A stretch of 64,000 nucleotides of DNA from Sulfitobacter undariae (GCF_014196805.1 NZ_JACIEI010000003.1:1-64000), one strand, 5' to 3'; shown: positions 26,274-35,397, counted from the first letter of the stretch. The notes: generated by a model from the letters alone, not told the origin. Numbers and translations: made by a program.

Positions 26274-26287
26274 CACTCACCTGAGTG
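26274..26287. promoter_or_regulatory. Short inverted repeat before the second GS-family gene
   Basis: CACTCA-CC-TGAGTG is a perfect 6-bp inverted repeat in the 97-base gap between the ABC permease and the GS-family gene. A second symmetric element, TTTGATCAAA, lies about 30 bases further upstream of the gene. Either may be an operator; no regulator gene is adjacent. Confidence 0.3.
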
Positions 26288-26336
26288 CATCAGACGCCTG
26301 CGGCCAGCGCCGAGGGATTTGATCAAATTATTGATA

Positions 26337-27143
26337 CTACCGTATCAGATTGGGACGCAAGCGTATTTTTTGCCGCCTGTCAGCAGGTAGGTGACGGTTG
26401 AGGCGACGATTGACTAATCCGTAGGCAGAAATCACGATCAGGGTCAGCAAAATGAAGTAGCCCGCAAGGATGGGGTAGGGGATGAAGGGGTTGAAGGTCT
26501 TGGCTGCGAAATAGCTGGCGTAATAGAGCGAGTCGCCGCGTTGTTGGAACGCAGGAAAACCCGAAATATAGACCAGTGTCGTCGCATGAAAGAGGAAGAT
26601 CGCTTCGTTGGTATAGGCAGGCCATGCAAGGCGCAGCATCGTTGGCCAAACCACCCGCTTAAACCGCTTCCACCCCGACAATCCATAAGCATCCGCTGCT
26701 TCGACTTCGCCTTTGGGAATAGATTGCAGTGCGCCATAGAAAATCTCGGCTGAGTAGGCGGATGTGTTGAAGAACAGCACAATCAACGCGCCCAGCCAAG
26801 CAGAGGTCAGACTGTCTAAATAGATGGATTGTGACTTGAGGCTGAGAAACAGGAAGTAGGCAAAGAAGAATTGGATGAACAACGGCGAGCCGCGAAAGAC
26901 AAAGATAAACCATTCGGAAGGTTTACGCAGAATCTTGCGCGGGCTGGCTTTGCCCAAAGCGAGGGCGGTGGCGAAGAAGAAACCAAACACCAGCGCGGTA
27001 AGCCCGAAATAGACGTTCCAGATCATGCCAGAACCGATCAGGGTGAACTGCTCACACAGGGTGAAATCCTCACGCGGGAGCAGGCGCTCACCGATGCCAA
27101 GGGCGCGCAAACCGTAGTCTTGGATGGTCTGGATACAGCTCAT
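26337..27143 (-). CDS. Polar amino-acid-type ABC transporter permease
   Basis: The 268-residue inner-membrane protein has about five hydrophobic segments. It has the permease EAA-loop region, EAADAYGLSGWKRFKRVVWPTMLRLAWP, near residue 165, and the family FRGSPLFIQFFFAYFLF segment. It matches the HisM/GlnP type that imports basic or polar amino acids. Its first four bases overlap the stop of the other permease (ATGA). A C-terminal basic tail (RLNRHLPADRRQKIRLRPN) is cytoplasmic. Confidence 0.93.
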   Translation of the reverse strand: MSCIQTIQDYGLRALGIGERLLPREDFTLCEQFTLIGSGMIWNVYFGLTALVFGFFFATALALGKASPRKILRKPSEWFIFVFRGSPLFIQFFFAYFLFLSLKSQSIYLDSLTSAWLGALIVLFFNTSAYSAEIFYGALQSIPKGEVEAADAYGLSGWKRFKRVVWPTMLRLAWPAYTNEAIFLFHATTLVYISGFPAFQQRGDSLYYASYFAAKTFNPFIPYPILAGYFILLTLIVISAYGLVNRRLNRHLPADRRQKIRLRPNLIR

Positions 27144-28048
27144 GTCGCTTTCCTTTGTGCTTCGCCGCCTGTGGTGGCTTGCCCGCGGGTCAGGCGCTGC
27201 ATCAAGAGATCCAGCACTTTTTCAGACACATAGGTGAAGACGAGATAGAAAATTAACAGGGCTAGGAAATACCAAATGCGCCAATCAGGGTGTGGGTAAT
27301 CGGTAAACCGTGTGGTTTTTGTGCCGCCCAATTCACGTGCCCAATAGACGATGTCTTCGACGCCAAGCAAGAACAGCAATGGCGTTGCTTTGATCAGCAC
27401 CATCCAGAGGTTGCCCAAGCCGGGCAGGGCATAGACCCACATTTGCGGCACCACCACACGCCAGAACGTCTGGCGGGGGGACATGCCGTAAGCCTCGGCG
27501 GTCTCAATCTGGGCATGGGGCACAGCCCGCATCGCGCCAAACAGGACGTTGGCTGCAAAGGCCCCAAAGACGATGGCAAAGGTCACTACGGCGAGCCCAA
27601 AGCCGTAGACTTCGTGTATCCATTGCGGGGCATTGCCGAGCGGCATTTTGGCGGCTTGGCAAACAAGAAAATCATTGCCTTGCCGTATCGGTTGATCCCA
27701 GTCAGGGCAGAGCGCTTGATGGCGCAGGTATTCGATGCCTTGATCCAATGCGATCACAAAGAACAAGAAAAACGCAATGTCGGGCACGCCGCGAACAATG
27801 GCGATATAGGTTTTACCGATCCAGCGCAGGGGCGCGATCCGTGACCGCGCAGCAGTCGCGCCGCCAAAGCCGAAGGCCAGCGCTGCGGGGGCGGTGATTG
27901 CCAGCAGGGCTAAAACGGTAAGTACGGACCAATAGAGATTTATGTGCTTGCCTGTGGTCAGGTAGCAACTGAGCCATTTCAGGCCTTCGATCTGGGAGGG
28001 GTCGGCGCAATAACTGTAGATGGTGTGGCTCTTTGGCGGGGGCCGCAT
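27140..28048 (-). CDS. Polar amino-acid-type ABC transporter permease
   Basis: The 302-residue permease has the conserved EAA loop (ETAEAYGMSPRQTFWRVVVPQMW) near residue 188 and hydrophobic segments at about 40-62, 80-100, 150-175 and 255-275. A long periplasmic loop (ALCPDWDQPIRQGNDFLV) lies about residue 115. It pairs with the permease at 26337 to form the heterodimeric pore of a HisQM-like importer. It is 81 bases downstream of the substrate-binding protein. Confidence 0.92.
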   Translation of the reverse strand: MRPPPKSHTIYSYCADPSQIEGLKWLSCYLTTGKHINLYWSVLTVLALLAITAPAALAFGFGGATAARSRIAPLRWIGKTYIAIVRGVPDIAFFLFFVIALDQGIEYLRHQALCPDWDQPIRQGNDFLVCQAAKMPLGNAPQWIHEVYGFGLAVVTFAIVFGAFAANVLFGAMRAVPHAQIETAEAYGMSPRQTFWRVVVPQMWVYALPGLGNLWMVLIKATPLLFLLGVEDIVYWARELGGTKTTRFTDYPHPDWRIWYFLALLIFYLVFTYVSEKVLDLLMQRLTRGQATTGGEAQRKAT

Positions 28049-28129
28049 CAGCAGGGGATGCGTGCGGTGGTGGGAATAGGTAAAGCGGAGAAGAGAGGGG
28101 GGCAGCGCAAAGCCGCCCCCTTTGGAATA

Positions 28130-28864
28130 TTATTCGTAGACTGTCGCGTCTTCGCCGAACCACTTGATGATCGCGGCGTTGATTGTGCCGTCTTCCTTCA
28201 TGGAGGTGATCGCCGCGTCGAATTTCGCTTTCAGCTCGGTGTCGCTTTCGCGCAGACCCATGCCGATGCCGCCGCCGAGAGGCACGTCGTCACCAACGAA
28301 AACGACCTCGCCGCCGGATTCTTCAACTGCAGGAACCAGCGCGTCTTTGTCAGCAAAGACAGCATCAGCTTCGCCGTTACGAACGGCGGCTACGGTTTCG
28401 TCATAGGTTGCGAATTCCAGCAGTGTTGCGCCGCTTTCAGCGACGTGGCCCGCTTGGATGGTGCTGGCTTGTGCTGCGACAACGCCGCCCGTGATATCCG
28501 CGTCAGCAGAGAGTGCCGCGTAGGCCGAGGCCGCTGGTGGCAGGTAGTTTTGAGTGAAGTCGATGACTTCGTCACGCGCGTCGGTGATGCTCATGCCGGC
28601 GATGATCACGTCATAGTTGCCAGATGTCAGGTTGGGAATGATGCTGTCCCATTCGTTTGTGACCCATTCGCATTTCAGCTCTGCGCGTTTGCACAATTCG
28701 TCGCCGATTTCGCGCTCATAGCCGTCTACTTCGCCATTGTCGTTGAGGAAGTTATAGGGGGGGTAGGCGCCTTCGGTGCCCATGCGGATGGTTTTGCCTT
28801 CTTGTGCAAATGCCATGCCAGCCATTAGCGCCATGGCGCTTGTCGCAAGGATAATCTTTTTCAT
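28130..28864 (-). CDS. Periplasmic polar amino-acid-binding protein
   Basis: The 244-residue protein has a signal peptide (about 1-20, ending GMAFAQ). The mature SBP_bac_3 fold starts TIRMGTEGAYPPYNFLND and continues with GEVDGYEREIGDELCKR and VIAGMSITDARDEVIDFTQNYL, the family ligand-site region. It resembles histidine/lysine/arginine/ornithine-binding proteins. Given the polyamine-type enzymes downstream, the ligand may be a basic amino acid or a related amine; this is inference. It lies 32 bases after the ATPase gene. Confidence 0.93.
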   Translation of the reverse strand: MKKIILATSAMALMAGMAFAQEGKTIRMGTEGAYPPYNFLNDNGEVDGYEREIGDELCKRAELKCEWVTNEWDSIIPNLTSGNYDVIIAGMSITDARDEVIDFTQNYLPPAASAYAALSADADITGGVVAAQASTIQAGHVAESGATLLEFATYDETVAAVRNGEADAVFADKDALVPAVEESGGEVVFVGDDVPLGGGIGMGLRESDTELKAKFDAAITSMKEDGTINAAIIKWFGEDATVYE

Positions 28865-28896
28865 ATTGTTACTCCCTAGTGATACCGATTTTCGGT

Positions 28897-29673
28897 TTAT
28901 GCGGCGTGGGTTGCAGAGAGGAACCCGCGCAGACGCTCTGATTTGGGTGCGCCGAACAGCGTGTCGGGCGCCCCTTGTTCTTCGATCAGGCCCTGATGCA
29001 GGAACACGACTGTGTCCGAGACATCCGCGGCCAATTTCATGTCATGTGTCACGATCATCATCGTGCGCCCTTCGGCTGCGAGATCTTTGATCACTTTGAC
29101 AACTTCTTGCTCCAACTCGGGATCCAGTGCCGATGTCGGTTCGTCAAACAGCAGCGCTTCCGGCTCCATGCACAGGGCACGTGCGATGGCGGCTCGCTGT
29201 TGCTGGCCACCAGAAAGCTGCGCAGGATAGACATCACATTTGTCGCCAATGCCGACCTTTTCCAGATAGGCGCGGGCAGATTTTTCAACCTCGGCGCGGT
29301 CGCGGTCCAACACTGTGAGCGGCGCTTCCATGACGTTTTGCAGGATGGTCATATGCGCCCACAGATTGAACTGTTGAAATACCATGCTCAGGTTGGTGCG
29401 GATGCGCAGCACCTGTTTTGGGTCTGAGGGGCGGCGGTTGTGGCCGGACCCACGCCAACTTAACGGCTCGCCTTTGAACAGAACATCGCCTTGCTGGCTG
29501 TCTTCCAACAGGTTGCAGCAGCGCAGCAGCGTAGACTTGCCCGATCCAGAAGATCCGATCAACGAAATAACATGTCCCTTGGGCGCGGCGATGTTGACGC
29601 CTTTCAGGACCTCCAAAGATCCATAGGCTTTGTGGAGGTTCCGTATCTCGATAACAGGTGTGTCTTTGGTCAC
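28897..29673 (-). CDS. Amino-acid ABC transporter ATP-binding protein
   Basis: The 258-residue ATPase has Walker A GSSGSGKST (about 39-47), Q-loop VFQQFNLWAHMT, signature LSGGQQQRAAIARAL, Walker B ALLFDEPTSALDPE and switch His IVTHDMKLA. It is HisP/GlnQ-like and drives the permease pair downstream. It is the first gene of the operon, so the promoter should be in 29674-29782; no consensus -35/-10 was obvious. Confidence 0.95.
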   Translation of the reverse strand: MTKDTPVIEIRNLHKAYGSLEVLKGVNIAAPKGHVISLIGSSGSGKSTLLRCCNLLEDSQQGDVLFKGEPLSWRGSGHNRRPSDPKQVLRIRTNLSMVFQQFNLWAHMTILQNVMEAPLTVLDRDRAEVEKSARAYLEKVGIGDKCDVYPAQLSGGQQQRAAIARALCMEPEALLFDEPTSALDPELEQEVVKVIKDLAAEGRTMMIVTHDMKLAADVSDTVVFLHQGLIEEQGAPDTLFGAPKSERLRGFLSATHAA

Positions 29674-29782
29674 GCTTGGCCCATCTTTTCCAGTTGTGAC
29701 AGAGATATGACGCGAGAATCACAGCAGTTGCAACTTGGAATACAGCGTAAATGCCTAAGCTTGCGTCAGGTCAGGCTATTTT

Positions 29783-30217
29783 TTAGCCTTCAATACGTCT
29801 GCGGGCGTTTGCGCTATCAACATCTGTGACACCCAGCAGGCTCACGACCAGCCGCAACAGCGCATCCTCCTCTTCGGCACGTTCACCATCAGCCAATGCC
29901 ACTTTCCATAACGCTTCTACCACGGCGAGCCGATCATCATAGGCTACGGCGTCTTTGATGGCGCGGGTAAAGCGGACGGTGTCGGGGGCTTCGGTCTCCA
30001 ACGTTTCGGCATCTGCCAATAGCGCATCGCGGGCGGTGGCATTCAGTGCGTAACGGGCGCTGATGATATTCTGAATGCGGGTGCGTTCGGCTGTACTGTA
30101 GTCATTGTCTGATCGCGCAACGCGCACCAATAGCGCAGTTAACGCCAGACGCGCATCTGCATCGGGCATTTGTACAGGAGCGGGATCGGTCAGGCGTTTT
30201 AGAAAATCTGCAAACAT
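29783..30217 (-). CDS. TerB-family protein
   Basis: The 144-residue, all-helical protein shows the TerB pattern: ALTALLVRVARSDNDYSTAERTRI, then AVVEALWKVALADGERAEEEDALLRLV, with acidic turns that may bind metal. TerB-like domains occur in tellurite-resistance and stress proteins of unclear mechanism. It follows a paralogue 29 bases upstream, with which it probably forms an operon. No ter operon is nearby, so tellurite resistance is not implied. Confidence 0.85.
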   Translation of the reverse strand: MFADFLKRLTDPAPVQMPDADARLALTALLVRVARSDNDYSTAERTRIQNIISARYALNATARDALLADAETLETEAPDTVRFTRAIKDAVAYDDRLAVVEALWKVALADGERAEEEDALLRLVVSLLGVTDVDSANARRRIEG

Positions 30218-30246
30218 GGATATCTACCTAATGGTGCTGGCGTGAA

Positions 30247-30684
30247 TTACAAACCGTCAAGCGCGTTTTTGCGTGCGGCGGCGATGTCTTCGTCGCTCAG
30301 GCCAAGTGCGGTTTCGATCGCAAGGAGTTGTACCTCTTCGTCGTCGTCGCGGCGACCGTCTGCCATTGCAACGGCCCACATCGCATCGCCTAGCGCTTTG
30401 CGGTCGGCGTAAGGAACTTCGTCACGTAGTATTTGGGTGAATTCGGGGGTGCCGGGGGCATGACGCTCTAGCGCCTCGCATTCGGCGCGCAACTTGGCGG
30501 CTTCGAGCGGCTTTAGGCCAAAGGTTGCGGCAAGGGTCTTGTCAATTTGCGCAACTTCGGCTGCGACATATTGGCGGTTGGCCATGGCCACACGGACCAA
30601 AAGCGCCCCAAGCGCAAGCTGCGCGTTGGGCTGAGGAAGTGGTTTGGGCGAAGGCGCACGGCGTGGGAAAAGGCGTTCTAACAT
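30247..30684 (-). CDS. TerB-family protein, tandem paralogue
   Basis: The 145-residue protein has the same two helical repeats as its neighbour: ALGALLVRVAMANRQYVAAEVAQI and ALGDAMWAVAMADGRRDDDEEVQLL. The two paralogues align over almost their full length, each starting with a basic LKRL/LFPRR segment. The gene pair may have arisen by tandem duplication. Function is unknown. Confidence 0.83.
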   Translation of the reverse strand: MLERLFPRRAPSPKPLPQPNAQLALGALLVRVAMANRQYVAAEVAQIDKTLAATFGLKPLEAAKLRAECEALERHAPGTPEFTQILRDEVPYADRKALGDAMWAVAMADGRRDDDEEVQLLAIETALGLSDEDIAAARKNALDGL

Positions 30685-30753
30685 CGGGTGATTTTATCCG
30701 GATTTTGAAGGTTTTCAAAAAGGAGCTATTTTAGTTGAATTGACCAGCAAATG

Positions 30754-31050
30754 CTAGCTTTCATACCCTTCGATGATGATCAAGCTGCCGTCCGAAACCG
30801 TCATGCGGATGTCTTTTGCCGCTTGGTAGGCAGGGCTTTCATAGCAGGCAACGGCATCGGCATAGCTGGCGAATTCGATTACAACGGTACGGGAATGGGC
30901 AGTGCCTTCACGCACTTGCTGAGTGCCGCCGCGTACCAGAAATTTTGCACCGAATTCGGCAAACGGTTTTGCATTTGCTGCGCGGTATTTTTCATAGACC
31001 TGCGCATCGCGCACATCCATATTTCCGATCCAATAACCTTTTTTAGACAT
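30754..31050 (-). CDS. DUF1330 protein
   Basis: The 98-residue, dimeric alpha/beta-barrel type product shows the DUF1330 pattern GYWIGNMDVRDAQVYEKYRAAN near the N-terminus and VVIEFASYADAVACYESPAYQAAK near residue 65. No enzymatic function has been established for the family. GGGAGGATTACATC precedes the ATG. It is 17 bases after rlmJ and probably shares its transcript. Confidence 0.88.
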   Translation of the reverse strand: MSKKGYWIGNMDVRDAQVYEKYRAANAKPFAEFGAKFLVRGGTQQVREGTAHSRTVVIEFASYADAVACYESPAYQAAKDIRMTVSDGSLIIIEGYES

Positions 31051-31067
31051 GATGTAATCCTCCCGAT

Positions 31068-31847
31068 TTAACGTAGTTTTGCGTAACGCGCCGTCAGTTT
31101 CTTTGCCTCATCCGCCAGCCCGTAAGGCGCATTTAGCACAAACATGCCTGAGCCTACCATCCCATGCCCTGGGCGGGCGGGAGGGAAACGGACTTCGTGG
31201 CGCAAGGCGTCTGGATGCTGGGCAGTGAGAGCTTCCAGCATGGGTTCATGGGCGCGGTTGGTCAATATCGGATACCACAAGGCAATGATTCCGACGTTCC
31301 ACGCGCGATGTAACTTGTTGATATGGCGGAAGATACTTGTATAATCTTCTTTGATTTCATAGCTGGGATCAATCAACAACATGCCGCGGCGCGGTGTCGG
31401 TGGACAGAGCGCAAAGGCAGTTTCAAACCCGTCGCGTAGGTGGATCTTTGCACCCGTGGGTGACATGGCCAGCTCAAGCGCTGCGTGTTCGCGGGGATGC
31501 AATTCGGCCAGATGAATGTGATCCGTGGGGCGCAACAAATGCGCCGCAATCAGCGGGGAACCGGGATAGGCTTTCGGGCCATCCTCGGCCACGACGCGGT
31601 CAAGCACCTTGGAATACGGGTGATCTGCGTTGAACCAGCCACGTGTCTGCGCGATGCCTGCTGCGGCTTCGCCCGTTTTCAGGGCTTCCTCGGCACCTAA
31701 ATCATAGAGCGCACGGCCTGCGTGGGTCTCGATATAGGTGAGGGGTTTGTCCTTGCGGGTGAGGTATTCCAGCATCCATGCCAACAGGCTGTGCTTTTGA
31801 ACGTCGGCGAGATTTCCCGCATGATATATGTGTTGATAACTGAGCAT
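31068..31847 (-). CDS. rlmJ: 23S rRNA A2030 N6-methyltransferase
   Basis: The start is set at ATG 31847, which gives the family N-terminus MLSYQHIYHAGNLADVQKH; an open frame continues 15 codons upstream without family similarity. The 259-residue SAM-dependent enzyme methylates adenine 2030 of 23S rRNA. LIDPSYEIKEDY (about residue 160) is the catalytic DPPY-like motif, present as DPSY, which is normal for RlmJ. The start segment with AGNLADVQKH is diagnostic. Confidence 0.93.
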   Translation of the reverse strand: MLSYQHIYHAGNLADVQKHSLLAWMLEYLTRKDKPLTYIETHAGRALYDLGAEEALKTGEAAAGIAQTRGWFNADHPYSKVLDRVVAEDGPKAYPGSPLIAAHLLRPTDHIHLAELHPREHAALELAMSPTGAKIHLRDGFETAFALCPPTPRRGMLLIDPSYEIKEDYTSIFRHINKLHRAWNVGIIALWYPILTNRAHEPMLEALTAQHPDALRHEVRFPPARPGHGMVGSGMFVLNAPYGLADEAKKLTARYAKLR

Positions 31848-31933
31848 GGCACGGGTGTAGCGGATCGGGCTGCGGGTGCAATGTCTATTCACTAGGGGGC
31901 GGTGCTATGTGTACACCCCCTGTACAGCAGATG

Positions 31934-32608
31934 TCACAGTGCCGGGATGTCACCGCGTGAGAGCAGGCCAACCATCACAGCCCCCTCCAAAAGATCGGGC
32001 GCGATGATCTGCCCGTGTTCTGCGAAGGCGGGCGAGGGGGGGATCAGGTCAGGAACCTGTACGGTTCTGGCACCCGAGGCCACAGCCGCGCGTGTGCCTG
32101 TTTCGCTATCCTCAAATGCAACGCAATCCGAAGCATCCACAGCAAGAAGGGCCGCGGCCTTGTGATAGACTTCGGGGTCGGGTTTGCCTGTTTCAACCTG
32201 ATCACCGCCTACCACATCTGTGATAAAGCGCAGCATTCCGGCCTGTTCGAGATGCGCACGCGCTGTCGCGGTTTTGGTGGAGGTTGCCACAGCCATTGAG
32301 CACCCTTTGGCGGCGAGGATTTGCAACAACTGCAACGCCCCGTGTTTGAGAGGGATTTCACGGCGCAAACGCGCGTCGTTGTTTGCGGTCCACATGGCGT
32401 TGAACGCTTCAAAATCGGCAGAGTTTTCGAGGCTGTCGCGGATGATGATGTCGGAGTCGACTTGGCGGTGGCCGACACATTTCAAGAATACTTCAGGGCT
32501 GTCGGGCAATGAAAAGGCGCGTCTGGTGTCAATGAACGCATCACGGCAGACCCGTTCGGTATCCAGCAATAGGCCATCCATGTCGAAAACTATGGTCGAT
32601 GATATCAT
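31934..32608 (-). CDS. HAD-superfamily phosphatase (subclass IA)
   Basis: The 224-residue enzyme has HAD motif I FDMDGLLLDTE (residues 8-18; nucleophile Asp9), the motif II Thr in MAVATSTKT and the motif IV pair in AFEDSETGTRAAVASGA. The cap (residues 20-80) is helical. It resembles beta-phosphoglucomutase/phosphoglycolate-phosphatase-like enzymes; substrate is not predictable. The gene is on its own transcript. Confidence 0.9.
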   Translation of the reverse strand: MISSTIVFDMDGLLLDTERVCRDAFIDTRRAFSLPDSPEVFLKCVGHRQVDSDIIIRDSLENSADFEAFNAMWTANNDARLRREIPLKHGALQLLQILAAKGCSMAVATSTKTATARAHLEQAGMLRFITDVVGGDQVETGKPDPEVYHKAAALLAVDASDCVAFEDSETGTRAAVASGARTVQVPDLIPPSPAFAEHGQIIAPDLLEGAVMVGLLSRGDIPAL

Positions 32609-32658
32609 GGGCTGTGTTCGATCCTGTAGGGGGCGAAAATCTGTAAAGGGGCAGAAAG

Positions 32659-33174
32659 TTAAGGTTCGCGTTTAAAGACAAGAGTGAAGTGAGCGGGCTG
32701 TTCAATGCGGTCTACGTTCACATAGCCCAGCATTGTTGCAAGTTTTATGGAAGGGGCATTGGCCTGTGCAATCAGGCAGGCCGTTGGTCCCTGCCGATTT
32801 GCATCAAACCACTCATGCGCTGCTTGGGCGGCCTCTTTGGCAAATCCTTTACCGTGGAAATGTGACCCTAGGGTCCATGATGTTTCTACGGCTGTGTTTG
32901 CATGAAGGCCGAGATCGCGTTCAAATTTGGCAAATCCGGTTTTCCCGATATAAGAACCTGATGATTTTTCGATAATCGAAAACTGACCAAAACCTTCAAG
33001 TGCCCAATGGCCATAGTCGCGCAGAAAGCGGCTCCATGCCTCTGATCTGGAAATTGCGCCGCCGATATGCGCCACCACATTGGGGTCACTGAACATCGCG
33101 GCTGTTGGCTCAAAGTCCTCCGCGATAGGTTGGCGCAGGATCAAGCGTTCTGTTTCAATCATCGTAAGCCCCAT
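32659..33174 (-). CDS. GNAT acetyltransferase (RimJ/RimL-like)
   Basis: The 171-residue protein starts MIETERLILRQPIAEDFEPTAAMFSDP, characteristic of the RimJ/RimL N-acetyltransferase group. The acetyl-CoA region lies about 100-140 (TSWTLGSHFHGKGFAKEAAQAAHEWF). Possible substrates are protein or aminoglycoside N-termini but cannot be predicted. Two ATGs, four codons apart, could be the start. Confidence 0.9.
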   Translation of the reverse strand: MGLTMIETERLILRQPIAEDFEPTAAMFSDPNVVAHIGGAISRSEAWSRFLRDYGHWALEGFGQFSIIEKSSGSYIGKTGFAKFERDLGLHANTAVETSWTLGSHFHGKGFAKEAAQAAHEWFDANRQGPTACLIAQANAPSIKLATMLGYVNVDRIEQPAHFTLVFKREP

Positions 33175-33245
33175 GTCTACGATTGTAGCCCCCTCACAGT
33201 AGCGTGTCTTTTACGGTGATCTTACCTATTCCCACGGGCGTTGTT

Positions 33246-35174
33246 TCAGCTTTTGGCATCCCAAGCTTCATCCATGATCCAGTTATGGCGCTCTATGATT
33301 TCGGGAAGTTTGATGATCTCACGGATTTTATTCTTGTGATACTCACAGGCATGTCTTTGCAGTTCCATCAGTTTTTCATCTGTTTCGTATCGATCCCGGT
33401 GGTATGCACGCGCAGCTTTATCCGCTTCCGGGTTATAAGATGACGACATATTATCGTTGCTATTGCGTTGGCGCCAGTACCGCTGCGAAGCTGGCTTGTC
33501 TGCTACAACAACATCACCGCGTATCATTTTCATAAAGAAACTATTGAGTGAACGCAGGGCGTAATGTTCTAACGAGACCAGATCATAGGTTCCGCGCACA
33601 TCTACTCCATTTACGCTAGCATCTGCATGCCACACATCTGTTTGCTGCCCCGACCCATTTAGCCAAACAACCGAGGCGTCATTTTTGAAATCGGGGCGGT
33701 GATTGCGAATTTCCTGAAGCTTGTCAGACAACCGCGTGATGGTTTTTACCCCGCGTCTAGATTTTCGGAGTCCCGGTTTGAGGGTTTCATGCCGAGGAAA
33801 TTGGTCTTTGACCCAGCCTGTTTCAAAATCGATTAGGTTGTTCGAGCCGTGATTGATTTCGCTGATCGACAGTGCATCGAAGGGCCCAATAGCGGTGAAC
33901 AAATCCGTCAAACACCCAACGCCAAGCTGGATGTTGATGAATTCATCAACGTCCATCGAGATCACGAAATCAGCTTCCCGATAAGCGCGCAGGTGATGCA
34001 TCCATTTTAAGGCGAGAGGTTGGAAGTTGGTGGCCTCCGTCGCCAACGCGGGATTGGGAAGATGCGTGACCTCTCCCATCGCTTCAAGTCTATCAAGTAT
34101 TTCTACGGTGCCATCACTACAGTGATTGGTGAAGATCACAAAATCAGTCACCCCAATCGCACGGTTCCACGCCAGCCATTCCAGAATGAATGGGCCTTCG
34201 TCCTTCATGCAGGTGACGGCCAAAACGCGCGGATTTGGCAACGGCCAATTGTGAACCGATTTTCTTTCAGTTTTGGTGGTGGTGTCAGCCAAAGGTTGAA
34301 CAGGTGCTTTTGGTGCGATGTCACCTTCATCCGCCTTCGATGCGTTTTCCTTTGCGTCGATTGGGGCTTCACTTGGGACTACTTTATGGCGTGTTAACGC
34401 CAAATCCATGTAACTGTTTGGGCCAGGGTGATTGTTTTCAGCCTCTTCAAGACGAGGTTTCATGCGGCGTGCCCACATGTTGACCGCGTAGGTATCTGGC
34501 GTCAAAAAGTCCTTTTCGATGTCAAACTTCTTTCTGATCATCTTATTTCGGTCTTTGAATGCAATTGGATAGAAGGCCGATTGGGACAACGCGTGCTCCC
34601 ATTCACCCATTTCCTTGAGGTAGTGATTAAGCACATGCGGGCCGGTCAACTCCCACGATTGCTCGGAAAGATGTATCGGATCGCCACGATCTTTAATCTT
34701 CTCAAGTTCAAGTTGTTGCTCTGGATTTAGCCAAGGCGCTGTCGTGTCTGGGTCTGATGTGAACTTCAATAGGGCCTTCAGAGTTGCGGAGTCTGATGGC
34801 AACCGCAGCACAGCATTACCCACCTGATTTTGCTTATCAAAGCCAAAAACAAAAGGGCTTTCAAAATCGAAAGGCTTTACACATAAGACATCCGCATTGA
34901 ACCAAATATAGTCTGTCTGCTGCATTAAGTGCAGTTGCCAGATATCAACATGAATTGGCGGTTTTTTTGCCCCTTTGCGGCTCGTGATTTCGCTTTCAGG
35001 GAATATATCCCTAGCATCACAAACCGTTACCCCTGAAGGGGCATTTGTTATTTTTTCATAGCTATATAGAATTGTTTCATGCCCAGCATCTACGAAAGAC
35101 TTCAGGCTAAGCTGCTCGAGCCAAGACAGTCGATCCCCTATCCATAACGTGGCCATAGTGGGTAACTGAATCAT
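33246..35174 (-). CDS. Two-domain glycosyltransferase
   Basis: The 642-residue protein has two different glycosyltransferase-like domains. The first (about 1-230) has a DxD-type site in YIWFNADVLCVKPF. A variable, charged linker (about 255-305) follows. The second (about 310-600) is a GT2-like Glyco_tranf_2_4 domain starting RVLAVTCMKDEGPFILEWLAWNR with SMDVDEF as its metal site. No membrane span is seen. The product may add two sugars to a surface polymer or glycoprotein. No other polysaccharide genes are adjacent. Activity of either half is inferred. Confidence 0.75.
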   Translation of the reverse strand: MIQLPTMATLWIGDRLSWLEQLSLKSFVDAGHETILYSYEKITNAPSGVTVCDARDIFPESEITSRKGAKKPPIHVDIWQLHLMQQTDYIWFNADVLCVKPFDFESPFVFGFDKQNQVGNAVLRLPSDSATLKALLKFTSDPDTTAPWLNPEQQLELEKIKDRGDPIHLSEQSWELTGPHVLNHYLKEMGEWEHALSQSAFYPIAFKDRNKMIRKKFDIEKDFLTPDTYAVNMWARRMKPRLEEAENNHPGPNSYMDLALTRHKVVPSEAPIDAKENASKADEGDIAPKAPVQPLADTTTKTERKSVHNWPLPNPRVLAVTCMKDEGPFILEWLAWNRAIGVTDFVIFTNHCSDGTVEILDRLEAMGEVTHLPNPALATEATNFQPLALKWMHHLRAYREADFVISMDVDEFINIQLGVGCLTDLFTAIGPFDALSISEINHGSNNLIDFETGWVKDQFPRHETLKPGLRKSRRGVKTITRLSDKLQEIRNHRPDFKNDASVVWLNGSGQQTDVWHADASVNGVDVRGTYDLVSLEHYALRSLNSFFMKMIRGDVVVADKPASQRYWRQRNSNDNMSSSYNPEADKAARAYHRDRYETDEKLMELQRHACEYHKNKIREIIKLPEIIERHNWIMDEAWDAKS

Positions 35175-35358
35175 GATTTTCTTTCTAAATTCTTATGCAT
35201 ATTACTACCTCTAAGGCGTCTAAATTTTGCAGACAACACTTTGGTAGGTCTCGAAGCGTTACCGCTAATGTGATGTTGTTGTCGTGAACCAGATGCTTGA
35301 GCCACTGCACAATACTGCCCGAAACGACCGCTTTTGAGGTGTGCAACACGCGGTTGCG

Positions 35359-35387
35359 TTTAGCATCTCCCATTGGGAGACGCTAAA
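35359..35387. terminator. Palindrome after the small lipoprotein gene
   Basis: TTTAGCATCTCCCA and TGGGAGACGCTAAA are complementary at 13 of 14 positions around a single central T. It lies 10 bases downstream of the lipoprotein stop at 35398. No U-tract follows in that direction. It may block read-through or be an operator. Confidence 0.45.
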
Positions 35388-35397
35388 TTGCAATTGC

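Noticed and set aside
35185-35373. A 62-residue minus-strand gene between the glycosyltransferase and lipoprotein genes
   Set aside because: It overlaps the palindrome, has no ribosome-binding site and no family similarity.
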